A DNA stretch of 64,000 nt from Shinisaurus crocodilurus. Its lineage: Eukaryota > Chordata > Lepidosauria > Squamata > Shinisauridae. The stretch lies in contig CM037877.1 in NCBI GenBank assembly GCA_021292165.1, positions 162,475,580-162,539,579 on the forward strand. The letters run 5' to 3'. A program made the position numbers and the translations under genes. The notes beneath the pieces were generated by a model. That model made no database searches, had not been told where the DNA came from, and was given only the letters and a program-made list of their open reading frames with translations. Below, piece after piece: positions 55,263-64,000 of the stretch. How positions within the stretch are numbered: the stretch's first letter is position 1; each line of letters begins with the position of its first letter.

Positions 55263-56465
55263 TCTCCATGTTCGGGAACTAAGCCCTTTGGAACACAAAT
55301 GAGCTAAATTCCTCCCAATTAAATTTGCTTTGGAAATTTTTAAAAAAATTGCTCTAGCTCTATTCTATGAGATGACAGGCTACTGACTGCCCAGTAGAGC
55401 TGGCCCAGGCATTAGTGTGCTTTCCAATTAAAAAGGAGCACTGCAAGAGTAACTTAGGATCATTTAGTCAAGGTAGTGGAGTGTCCTCATAAGGTACTCT
55501 AGAGGGAGCAACGGAGATGACATCAGAGCTCTTCAAGAAATAGTTTTATTGAGAAAGTCTAGTCAAAATGGCAACAGTGGTTAACTATAGAATGCTGTTC
55601 CAGAGAGAAAGATGAGAAGTTACTACTGCCAAGCAGGCTGTGCTAGTGTGCCTGCAACTGCTTTGGCTTCCAGCACAGGACTTGAAACTTATGGGGAGAC
55701 TTGATTACAAAGACTCTCAATAGGTTAGGGTGGTCCTGAAAGGGTGATTTCCTCATATACAAAAGAAGTGTGATTGTCTCAGCTTTAGGTGGAGTTTAAA
55801 GTACTAAATTTTGTAAAGGACACTCAAAATTTCAGGGCTCTCCACAGCCAATCAATAAGTGAAACAATGTTGGTTTGATTAGATTAGATTAGATTAGATT
55901 AGATTAGATTAGATTCCAGAGGAAGATTGAGCACTATTTTGGGAGGTCCCATGGTTTTGGTGGGAAACTTTCAAATGCATAAGCTTGCTAGATCTCCCTA
56001 GCCCTCCTTTCAAGACAAAATTTAACCTTTTGAGCCAAGGTGCTCGGGAGGAGGCTCACAATACTGGCAGCAAAATATTGATCTCTGGTAGCACAGCACA
56101 CAAAAACATAGCATCTAAAAGGCTGGGTGAATAAAAAGGTCTTTGCCTGATCTCGGAAAATACCTCAAGTTCCGCAACAGCAAACCACCCTAGGGAGAGA
56201 GTTCCAAAGTTGAGGCACCACACTTGAAAAGGTCCTATTAGAAGGAGGCCTGAATGGAGAATCATAGATTTCCTGCTAGAACCAGTTTAGTGTTATGTCT
56301 GCAACGCTAACCCTTTGTTGTTGGGAGAAAAGTTTAAAGCTTTGCCTACTGCAGGTTCTCCCCCCCCCCCCCCCCGTTCCAAGTTTGAGAACTATTGCTT
56401 TAACCTATTAGCACAGAAATTGCCACAGGACAATGAAAACCCTGCTAGGCTTTGAAGTTGGTTTG
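55263..56465. other. No recognised feature except a pentanucleotide array
   Basis: Contains the GATTA array at 55876-55915. The remainder, including a C run at 56357, is unrecognised. Confidence 0.4.
55876..55915. repeat. (GATTA)n microsatellite
   Basis: Eight GATTA pentamers without interruption. Confidence 0.95.
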
Positions 56466-57059
56466 CAGGGATGGGGACTCGGACTCCAGGACTCGACTTG
56501 TGAGTCGGACTGAGTCCCCCCTCTGACTCGAGTCCCACTCGAGTCCCAATATTTTTAATGGGACTCGAGACTCGACTCGGGACTCGAGACCAAGGACTCT
56601 TCAACATCCCTGGGCTGTGCCAGAAGGAGTGGAGAGGAGTGCGATCGCCAGCGAAGATTTTATTTTTTAAAATCATTTTCCTAAAATGCAACCTTTCCGA
56701 CATTTTGGGTTTGGCTGCCTCTGGCTGCCTGTTTGGGGTTCCTGCCTCCTCTGGCTGCCTGGTTATTTTGGGTTTGTTTGCCTGGTCTGTTCTTGTCAAA
56801 ATCAGTTGCAGAGTTTTGAAATAAAAAGGCACACTTGTGCCTAGAATTTATTTAAGCCACACATCTGAAGTAGCCTTATTTTGTTGAGGAAACCCCCCCA
56901 TTAATTTTAATAGGGACTCGTGGAGTCAGCTTTGGGAGTGACTCGGGACTCAGGACTCGTGAGTCACCATTTTGGACCAAGGACTCGGACTCGACACTCG
57001 GGTCCAAAGACTCGTGATTCGACTCGTGACTCGAGACCAAGGACTCTTCAACATCCCTG
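56466..57059 (-). mobile_element. Composite hAT-like element with GACTCG words (copy 2)
   Basis: 594 bp, almost exactly the length of copy 1 (28502-29096), in opposite orientation. Ends CAGGGATGGGGACTCGG and 'tcttcaacatccctg', flanks TTGGTTTG and TGGGTTTG (7 of 8). It shows the same internal terminus-like sequence, here ending at about 56611 ('cttcaacatccctg'), so the composite structure predates both insertions. Confidence 0.88.
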
Positions 57060-57479
57060 TGGGTTTGCAAATCTTGGTTAAGCGAGAACCTCATTACAGT
57101 TAACTGTGGCTAAGCCGCTAAGGTCACTGCAGATGTAGTTTAGCCACAATACGGGTTTCCTCTCAGTGTACATTTGGGGACCCACACTGAATAAATTTTA
57201 GAGGCAATCCTTCACCCAGAAATCCAATAAACTAAGGGTTTCTTATCAACAAGTAAATGTATTCAAATATAAAGTAAATATTAAGGTGTTTATATTAGGT
57301 AAAAGGGGTAATATTCCTCTCTTGAAGTCTATAGTTCATGGAAAGCTCAACGTCTTTATGATGTAAGTATCCTTCAGTAGCAGGAAGAAAGCCAAGTTCA
57401 GGAGTCTCTTTTGAATGCCTGTAAATAAAACCCAGTATCAAATGGTTCAGAGCTCAGAAATAAGACCATTTTCTGTATG
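57060..57479. other. No recognised feature
   Basis: Mixed AT-leaning sequence, no exon or repeat identified. Confidence 0.4.
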
Positions 57480-57996
57480 TTCCAGTTCCTTCTGATCAAC
57501 ATTGGAGGCCCTGCTCCAGGTTCTCCTGTTGACTGAGGTGTGGTGGGAGAGCACAAAACCCAGGGCCTTTTCAGTTTTGGCACCAACATTATAGAACACC
57601 CTTTCCAGGAAAGCCTGCCTGGCCATGTCTCTATTTTTATTCCACCATTTTGTTAAGACCTGACTTTCTTGGCATGCTTCAACTGGAGGCAAATTACACT
57701 GTTTTATTGGCTGCCATGCTGGGGGAAGAGCTTAACCCCGTTGTTGTTTTTGCTCTTAGCAAAGCCTTCCCCAACCTGGTGCCCTTCAAATGTTTTGGAC
57801 TACCACCCCATCAGCCCCAGCCAGCAAGGCCAGTGGTTGGGGATGTTGGGAGTTGTAGTCCAACAACATCTGGAGGGTCCCAGGTTGAGGAAGGCTGGGT
57901 TAGTTTTGTGGCTGGATTGTGCTGATGGATTGTTTTTCATTTGCTGTTAGCCTCTTTGAATTTTCTTTTGGAAAGGAAAAGTGGCTTAAGTTTTGG
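57480..57996 (+). mobile_element. L2 LINE relic, split by a MITE
   Basis: Translation near 57560 gives RAFSVLAPTL, the usual L2 FSV.AP block. After the MITE at 57761-57897 it continues with 'gttagcctctttgaattttc' and 'ggaaaagtggcttaagtttt', an L2-like 3' end, and runs into the GAT/CAT microsatellite. Decayed. Confidence 0.65.
57761..57897. mobile_element. Palindromic hAT-like MITE
   Basis: 'agccttccccaacctggtgc' and the inverse 'gggtcccaggttgaggaagg' enclose 'tttggactaccacccca' and 'gggagttgtagtccaa'. Typical of the family, inserted in L2 3' sequence. Confidence 0.8.
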
Positions 57997-58060
57997 ATGA
58001 TGATGATGATCATGATCATGATGATGATCATGATGATGATCATGATAATAATAATAATAA
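57997..58060. repeat. (GAT/CAT)n microsatellite
   Basis: Runs of GAT with regular CATGATCAT interruptions, then AATAAT. It sits at the 3' end of an L2 copy and probably grew from its tail. Confidence 0.9.
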
Positions 58061-58189
58061 GGCTTCCATGGCTGTGGCAACTGAGAGTGGGGGAGTGGAC
58101 CTGCTGCTTTGAAAGGGATCATTGCAGCGTGGCAGTGGAGGCATGGGAGGTGCTGAGTGTCTTAGAAGCAGGCACAGACCGTGATGTTC

Positions 58190-59320
58190 GATGATACGGA
58201 TCCATTCCAATCAGGTATCAGGCCTGGTTATGGGATGGAAACAGCCTTGCTGCCTTGGTTGATGACTTACACCAGGGAATGGCTGGGGGGAGTGCAAACC
58301 TATTTGTTTTTCTGGACCTCTCAGTGGCTTTTGATAACATCGACGAAGGTATCCTTTTTGATGATTTATCTGGATTGGGCTTTGGAGGTTTTAAAGTGGT
58401 TCTGGTCCGTCCTGGAGGAACGGTCTCCGAAGCTGGTGCTGGGGAACCTTTGTTCCACCCCATGGCTGTCAGCCTGTGGGATGCCGCAGTGTTCCATCCT
58501 GTCCCCCATCCTTTTTTAACATCTACATGTAACTGCTGGGGGAAGTCATCAGGAGGTTTGGGCTGAAGTGTCATCAGTATGCGAACGATACTCAGCTCTG
58601 CCTCTCGTTTCCATCTATGCATCCCAGGAAGGCTGTGAAACTCTTGAACCGGTGTCTGGAGGCTGTTTTGCGGTGGATGAGGGTAAACAAGCTGAAACTT
58701 AATCCAGACAAGATGGAGGTACTGGGGGTTGGGAACCAACTACTCTGGATCGAGATTTACAACTGCCCTTAGATGGGGTTGCACTCCCCCTAAAAGAGCA
58801 AGTGTGTAGTCTGGGAGTCCTCCTGGACTCTGTGCTAACTGGGGAAGCCCAGGTGGCTGAGGCGTCCAGGAGTGCATTTTACCAGCTTGGGCTGGTACAC
58901 CAGCTGCGGCCCTATCTGGAGAGAGGAGACCTTGCCTTAGTTTTCCATGCATTAGTGATATCCAAGCTGAACTGCTGTAATGTGCTGTATGTGGGGCTGC
59001 CTTTGAAGATGGTTCAGAAACTTCCACTGGTGCAGAATGTGGCCTCCCAAGTGTTGGTGGGGGCGAGGTGATTTGATCATATGACACCCATACTGCATCA
59101 GCTTCTCTCATGTGCTTCTGAGCCCAATTTAAAGTGCTGGTTTTGGCCTTAAACAGTTTGGGACCAAATTACTTGAAGGACCGCCTTCACCCATATCAAC
59201 CTGCCCGCACATCGGCCCAGCTGTGAGAGCAGTCAGGTGGGTTACCACACGTGAGAAGGCCTTCTCTGCAGTGGCCCCAGACTTTTGGAATAAGTTGCAT
59301 TCGGGGGGGTCTGCCATGCT
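58190..59320 (+). pseudogene. L2 ORF2, RT to C-terminus, decayed
   Basis: In order across frames: DPFQSGIRPGYGMETALL, VFLDLSVAFDNID (RT motif with the first catalytic Asp at 58333-58335), then HQYANDTQLCLSF, where the expected YADD reads YAND because the codon at 58584-58586 is AAC. Next KLKLNPDKMEVLGVG, VCSLGVLLDS, YQLGLVHQLRPYL and [16 protein letters not shown]. The Asp-to-Asn change in the catalytic pair, and the frameshifts, make it non-functional. Confidence 0.85.
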
Positions 59321-59570
59321 CCATCATTGCAGGCCTTTAAGAAGGCCTTGAAAACCTTATTATTATTTTACCATGGCCACCTCCTGATATGTTGGCTGTT
59401 GTTGCTGCTGGTTTTATCATTGGTTTTGATTGCTGTTTTGATTGCTGGTTTTTTTGTTTTGTTTTTATCACTTTTAATATCCTAATGGTTTTATGTCTTT
59501 TATTGTTGTAAGCTGCCTTGGGAGAGATTCTGCCTTGAAAGGCGGCCAAGACATATTTTAAATAAATACA
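58190..59570 (+). mobile_element. L2 LINE with RT remnant
   Basis: The longest L2 copy. It carries the second half of the RT domain, the C-terminal part and the 3'UTR ('taagctgccttgggagagat', tail 'aaataaata'). Stops and shifts occur at several points, so it is inactive. Confidence 0.85.
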
Positions 59571-60529
59571 TCAATGTTGGTGGCCTATGCTGGATGCTGT
59601 GAGCCTGTTGGAAAGTACATGCCCTTACAGCGCTCAGCTAGCAGCCCCATGCCTCTGCCACCTCATGATACCCTCGAGGGAGAGGAGAGCCAGTCAGTGC
59701 CCATTTTGCACAGCTAATTCCCAATCTCTTAACCTTTGTCAGAGATTGGGTGTGTTGCATCTGCAGTGTGAACGTAATACTGTCAGGAAATAAAATTGAA
59801 CAAAGCCATGCTAGGAAAAACACTGGGGAGAAAGAAATGTCAGCCTCTTGTACATCTTCAGTAATAGAACCAATCTGACTTAAAGCCAGATTAATTTTTC
59901 AATTAAATCTTTAGTCAATAGTTGTGCGTTGGGTTTTTTTTTTTTTTTTTTTGTATCCTCCATTTCTTGTTTGGATTCATTTATTGCATGAGGCCTATTT
60001 TACTGAGCAAGGCAAATGGTAGTGCCATGGGAACTGTATTCTGTTTGTTGCAAAATGAGATATGTCAGCGTCAAACAAATTGCACTTGGAAGCTAGGGAA
60101 TACAAGTGTCTTTTTTCTTTTCTTTTTTTAAACCAACCAATTCTGTTTAGGCCACATGCTGTTCTCAACAACTGTATCCATGCGTCTTCTATATATAATA
60201 GTCCTGAGAGCTGGAAAGTAGCCAGGGTTAAGAAGAAGAGTTCTGTCCCACACGCATTAGAAAAGATTCTCCCAGGTGGATATTTACATGTAATAAAAGC
60301 TCCAAACACTTCATATGCTTCCCCGCACCCCCACCTGCAAATTCCTGAGCTTACCTCCTGAGAGTAGAATGATACCTTTGAGGCACCAAATAAATCACAT
60401 GCCTCACTAGTAGGAAGAATGCTTAAGTGGCCATGTTTACCAATGTAAAAACGAGATTCCTATATGTCAGGTGAACCAGCTGTAGTTGTTACCAATTAGT
60501 GGGGAATTGTCTGAAACAGGTGCAAAGAA
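59571..60529. other. No recognised feature
   Basis: Mixed sequence with a T run at 59934-59952. No exon or nameable repeat. Confidence 0.4.
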
Positions 60530-60694
60530 GGCCTGTGGCTCATGCTGGCTCAGCTTGTCCGAGCGTGGAAAGCTAAGCAAGGTCAGGCCTGGTTATTACT
60601 TGGATGGGAGACCCCTCCTCTAGTTTCCTGCATTGAGCAGGGGGTTGGACTCGATAGCCTTGTAGGCTCCTTCCAACTCTATGATCTATGAAAT
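60530..60694 (+). mobile_element. 5S-rRNA-derived SINE
   Basis: 'ggctcatgctggctcagctt', 'gaaagctaagcaaggtcagg' (Box A, one change), 'attacttggatgggagaccc' (Box C), 'gggggttggactcgatagcc' and the tail 'tctatgatctatgaaat'. It is the most complete copy and gives the best view of the family. Confidence 0.9.
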
Positions 60695-60878
60695 AAAAGT
60701 TGCCTTCTGACCTGTATTTTGGAACAGTGATTTGAGGAATGGCTGCCATGTTGATGTTGAAGAAAGGCAGATAGAACACAAAATAAATCAGATTTATATA
60801 TAGGACCTATTAATTCAAATGGCTAGGCTTAGGTTCTCTAACGGTATACAATTTTTTCCTATAATTGTGTCTTTACAG

Positions 60879-61014
60879 CAGCCTTCCCCAACCTGGTGTC
60901 CTCCAGATGCTTTGAACTACAACTCGCAGCATTCCTGACCATAGGCCATGTTGGCTGGGGCTGATGGGAGTTGAAGTCCAAAACATTTGGAGGGCGCCAG
61001 GTCAGGGAAGACTG
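60879..61014. mobile_element. Palindromic hAT MITE with perfect duplication
   Basis: 136 bp. Starts 'cagccttccccaacctggtg', ends 'gccaggtcagggaagactg', with a perfect 8-bp duplication CTTTACAG (60871-60878 and 61015-61022). This fixes the true ends and the hAT-type target size for the common 'ctacaactcccat' MITEs. Confidence 0.92.
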
Positions 61015-61674
61015 CTTTACAGTATCCACAAAACAAAGTCTCCTCTCCCAACTCCCCCACGCCGCTCCCCTGGTCTAACTAAAATAAGCATGGCTGAATG
61101 CTTACCAGGTCAAAATGGAAAACACACATTCTTTCCTGGTTTTGAATTCACTAAGCCAATGCTAAGCTATATATTTTCTGGCAATCTTCCAGGAAAGCAG
61201 ACTTTCTAATTGAAAACAACCCCTGCTTATTGCTGACCTTCAGAATATTCGTGGCTTTGCTGGGAATGAGGTCCAGCATTTGTTGTGCTCAGGCACTGAA
61301 AAAACACACACTGCCCACAGGGATTAAATTGTAGTGGTAAGTTGTGTGGGGAAGGGACATTGCTATAGTAACCCAAAGATGGTTTATGTCCATTCTTTCA
61401 TGGCTCTTCTGCTGTACATGGAAAATACAGCTGTGGATCTAAATCGGCATTATTTGTTTTGGCTATTATTTGTCAGCATCTTTGGTGTTTTTTAAACCCA
61501 GGTCATGGCATTCTTTTTGTAGCCTACCCTGTCCGAAAATGAGGAGCTGAAACTTCTTTATGATGACAAATATGCTTAAATCACATTTCAGGGATGCATG
61601 GACCTTAGAAAATGTCCTTCCCTCCATTTTTACAAAGTGTCCTTTTATATCCTGTGCTTGAAAAAACACTGAAG
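61015..61674. other. No recognised feature
   Basis: Mixed sequence, no exon or repeat identified. Confidence 0.4.
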
Positions 61675-61805
61675 TGGATCCAGACTTAGTCCTGCTTCAA
61701 GTAGACCCATTGATTTCAATGGGACTTAAGTTTGTCTGCTGTGACTAACTTAAGCCCCATTGATTTCAATGAGTCTTTTATAAGTATGACTTAAGTCTGG
61801 CTTCG
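61675..61805. mobile_element. Palindromic MITE, 'attgatttcaatggg' family
   Basis: 'ccagacttagtcctgcttca' and, reversed, 'ccagacttaagtcatactta' form the ends. The core 'cccattgatttcaatgggac' and 'ccattgatttcaatgag' are inverted or repeated inside. A common type of short palindromic repeat. Confidence 0.65.
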
Positions 61806-62895
61806 GGATGGATGAAGCGGTCCATTCCAGTTTTTTTCAGTTCCTTATTTTTCAATCCTTAATCCATTCTGTCCAGTTTCCACATCAGTTTGTGACTTTA
61901 AAAATAAGTCCTCATGAAAATGTATTTGCATTCTTGTATGCATTTATATATATATACACATTTTTGTATGCATTTTTGTCTAATGAATGCATTTTTGCAA
62001 GCAGTTTGCCCTTATCTGAAACTTTTTTGTATGTCTTGTTCACTATCATGTTTATTATTTATTTTATTTACCGGTATATACCGCCCAGTAGCTGAAGCTC
62101 TCTGGCGGTTTACACTAATTCACAAAAACACTGACTTCCCTGTGGCCCTGCTTCCCCTCTCATCTCCCTGGGTGGGTGGGGGCGACAGTCCAACTGGAAC
62201 AGGCCCTGATGTTCCCTTTGCCTGCTCCTGCCTCCTTTGCTCTTGTGCATCCCCCCCCCCCGAAATATATGCATTTTTCTGCACATTTTTTGTTTGGAGA
62301 ATTGCATCACAAAATTCTGAGAAGCATAAATACCAACTCCAGTTCTCATATTGACTCAGGAAGTATGAATTTGGTAAGTTTGTTTCAAAATGCAAACTGA
62401 ATGACATCCTCCCCCATCCCGGATCTGGATCCAACCCACAATCTGTTATCTCAAGATCTGACTTAATCTACGGTACTGTTTCATGTTGACTAGAGACCAG
62501 TCAGATCTGCAATGATGTCAGCACTTTTTACATCTTGCTGAACAGAGTGAAAGTCCCCAGCTCTGGGGTTTGTAAAACATTAAAAACATTTTTTTTAATG
62601 ATCAAGAGTTTTGGGGGGCATGGGAAAGGAGAGTGAACATGTTAAATATTGTATTTATGTAAGACGCATATAACATTGTAAATGTCAGCTAGCTGCTCTG
62701 TTTGGCATTAAACCGCCGCTTATATTTAGCAGTGCACAAACTACTTTACAATCAACATAGCCATCATGTCACAGAGAAGGGATTTACCCATGCGGTCTTG
62801 GGCTTCTTTTTGTTTTTGTGGGGTTTCCCCCATGTATTCATTTTACTAGAGGTACTGAAGAAGTGTTACACAAAATATCTTCCTTTAACCATCAC
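61806..62895. other. Weak repeat traces, no gene
   Basis: Repeated 'tatgcatttttgt' words near 61934-62000, a reversed L2-like tail at 62055-62130 ('ataccgcccagtagctgaag', 'ctctctggcggtttacact') and a C run at 62251. No exon is supported. Confidence 0.4.
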
Positions 62896-63053
62896 AGGCC
62901 TGTGGCTCATGCTGGCTCAGCTTGTCTGGGCAGGGTCAGGCCTGGTTATTGCTTGGATGGGAGACCCCTCCTCTAGTTTCCTGCATTGAGCAGGGGGTTG
63001 GACTTGATAGCCTTGTAGGCTCCTTCCAACTCTATGATCTATGAAATCTATGA
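62896..63053 (+). mobile_element. 5S-rRNA-derived SINE with Box A deletion
   Basis: 'ggctcatgctggctcagctt' followed directly by 'gtctgggcagggtcaggcct': about 16 bases including the start of Box A are missing. Box C 'cttggatgggagaccc' and the CR1-like tail 'ggggttggacttgatagcct' with 'tctatgatctatgaaatcta' remain. The loss would weaken pol III transcription. Confidence 0.88.
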
Positions 63054-63095
63054 AAAGGACAACCAAAATGATCAGGGGCCTGGAGCAACACCCCT
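63054..63095 (+). mobile_element. CR1/L3 LINE fragment
   Basis: 'aaaaggacaaccaaaatgat' and 'caggggcctggagcaac' match an internal segment of CR1/L3 (compare 48728-48755). The 5S-SINE tail runs directly into it, so the SINE probably inserted into, or fused with, CR1 sequence. Confidence 0.55.
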
Positions 63096-63139
63096 ACACG
63101 GGCTCTTTGTACATTTACTTGGTGGCCTTATGCAAGCCA

Positions 63140-63285
63140 CTCACATTCAGCCTTTACCCCCCTCTTCAGATTGGGATCATAATATTGATCTGCTTTACAG
63201 GGGTGTAAAGATTACAACAAGCTAATGTACATGAAGCGCTTTGAACGCTCTAAAAGTGCTCTATAAATGCTAAGTTGTTGCTATT
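63140..63285 (+). mobile_element. MIR-like SINE fragment
   Basis: 'cctcttcagattgggatcat', 'gatctgctttacaggggtgt', then 'aagcgctttgaacgctctaa' and 'tgctctataaatgctaagtt' correspond to the 3' half of MIR. Confidence 0.65.
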
Positions 63286-63325
63286 GAAGTACCTGCCATA
63301 TTTTTTATCCTAATTTCTTGCCCAG

Positions 63326-63902
63326 TGTCGTGTCTCTCTCGCGCTCCTACTCTCCTCCCGCCAGCCAGAACGTCAGGCACAGCTCACGGGTTTCTTTGTA
63401 AAGCTCCATTGAGTAAAAATCAGGGCAACTTAGGTGGTTGCAGAAAAGCGTTACACAAAAGTAAAGAAAGTAATTCAAGACCCTTTATCCCGTCAATGGG
63501 AGGTCAGGAATGATCAACAGTTGATTCCGCACTGAGGAGTTTCGCGCATTCCCAACCTCAAACCAGAGAAACTTCTCCGCCCCTAAGGCTGGTCAAAAGT
63601 CTTGTTAGCCAATCTGGCAGAGGGACGAAGAGAGGTCAGTTGTTCCTGCCTCCTTAGTCGACATCACTTGCGAGGATCTGTCACAGAGGCTGGCTCCCCG
63701 CCCCCCCCATCAGGAGTTCTTCCTCCCCTCCCTTGACGGCGCAGCTGGGTCCGTGTTCTCAACCGTGAGTGGCTCCGCTTCTAACACCTCTTCTAACTCC
63801 CCCTCCCCTTCCGTTTCAGAATCCATTCCCACGGAGTCTGCCCAGTGTTGTTTTGGAGTTAGGAAGTTGGAACTTGTGGGGCTAGGGGAGCTAGCCCCGA
63901 CA
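63326..63902 (-). mobile_element. Possible LTR
   Basis: Starts 'tgtcgtgtctc' and ends 'ctagccccgaca', giving TG...CA ends with a short inverted TGTCG/CGACA. The flanks CCCAG and CCAAG agree at 4 of 5. In reverse, 'gggataaagggtcttgaatt' could be a polyadenylation region, so the likely orientation is minus. It is GC-rich relative to its surroundings. The tentative call rests on end structure only; no second copy is in the window. Confidence 0.45.
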
Positions 63903-64000
63903 CCAAGCTTGTTGTTTTATGTTGCTTCCAGCAATGTCGTTTATGTAGAGTACATAGCGTAGTATACTACACAATTTGCGTAATTTACGCAATTTGCGTA
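63903..64000. repeat. Short palindromic AT-rich array at window end
   Basis: A perfect 12-base palindrome 'gtagtatactac' at 63959-63970 precedes 'acaatttgcgtaatttacgc' and 'aatttgcgta'. The unit 'aatttgcgta' occurs twice with its inverse 'tacgcaaatt'-like form between. The array continues past the window edge, so its extent is unknown. Confidence 0.5.

Noticed and set aside
58218..58739. 173-codon reverse open frame
   Set aside because: It is the antisense of the L2 ORF, whose + strand matches RT motifs.
60555..60615. 5S rRNA-like sequence
   Set aside because: Only the internal part of 5S matches. The 3' end is replaced by a LINE-like tail and the same hybrid occurs five times, so it is a SINE and not a 5S gene.
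1..64000. Bacterial-type defence system, operon or phage
   Set aside because: No operon structure, ribosome-binding sites or prokaryotic genes; the repeat content is vertebrate.

Overview
The window looks like intronic and intergenic DNA from a vertebrate nuclear genome, most likely a squamate reptile (lizard-like). The reasons are the mix of repeats: L2, CR1/L3 and L1 LINEs, MIR-like SINEs, a tRNA-Ala-derived SINE, a 5S-rRNA-derived SINE, many short hAT-like palindromes carrying the 'ctacaactcccat' core, solo LTRs, and abundant CA, GAT and AT microsatellites. There is no bacterial-style gene organisation. Nearly all long open frames are repeat remnants or microsatellite translations.

Only one stretch reads like a host exon. 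At 26466-26638 (+) a polypyrimidine tract and AG acceptor precede a 5'UTR, the first ATG, a 20-residue signal peptide and a consensus GTAAGT donor. It would be the first coding exon of a secreted or membrane protein whose identity I cannot fix. The rest of the window would then be its flanking introns or neighbouring DNA.

Layout. 1-5.6 kb: tRNA-Ala SINEs, one of them split by a solo LTR that holds an L1 that holds an L2. 7.5-9.6 kb: a 5S-SINE split by a second LTR of the same family, then a terminal-inverted-repeat element. 10-11.7 kb: L1 ORF1 relic, tRNA SINE, CR1. 13-18 kb: SINEs, a CR1 split by a hAT-like element with a mariner MITE inside, and an L2. 20-21.5 kb: a CR1 with three separate insertions (hairpin MITE, 5S-SINE, solo LTR). 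23-25 kb: MITEs, L2, hAT. 26.5 kb: the exon. 27.5-29.6 kb: palindromic DNA elements and a hAT composite rich in GACTCG words with an inverted partial copy. 30-36.8 kb: MIR, L2, hAT elements and a second mariner MITE. 36.8-40 kb: mostly unrecognised, possibly unique sequence. 40-46.3 kb: hAT elements, 5S-SINE, and a LINE whose C-terminus carries a zinc finger. 47-53.7 kb: hairpin, CR1, GC-rich repeats and a repeat-poor AT-rich block. 54-63.9 kb: MIR, a second GACTCG hAT, L2 copies with RT remnants, two 5S-SINEs, MITEs and a possible terminal LTR.

The elements do not form a pathway. Their nesting and target-site duplications give a readable order of insertion. The points most worth checking are the 5S-SINE family with a CR1-like tail, the GACTCG hAT composite with a third copy of its target site, and the signal-peptide exon.
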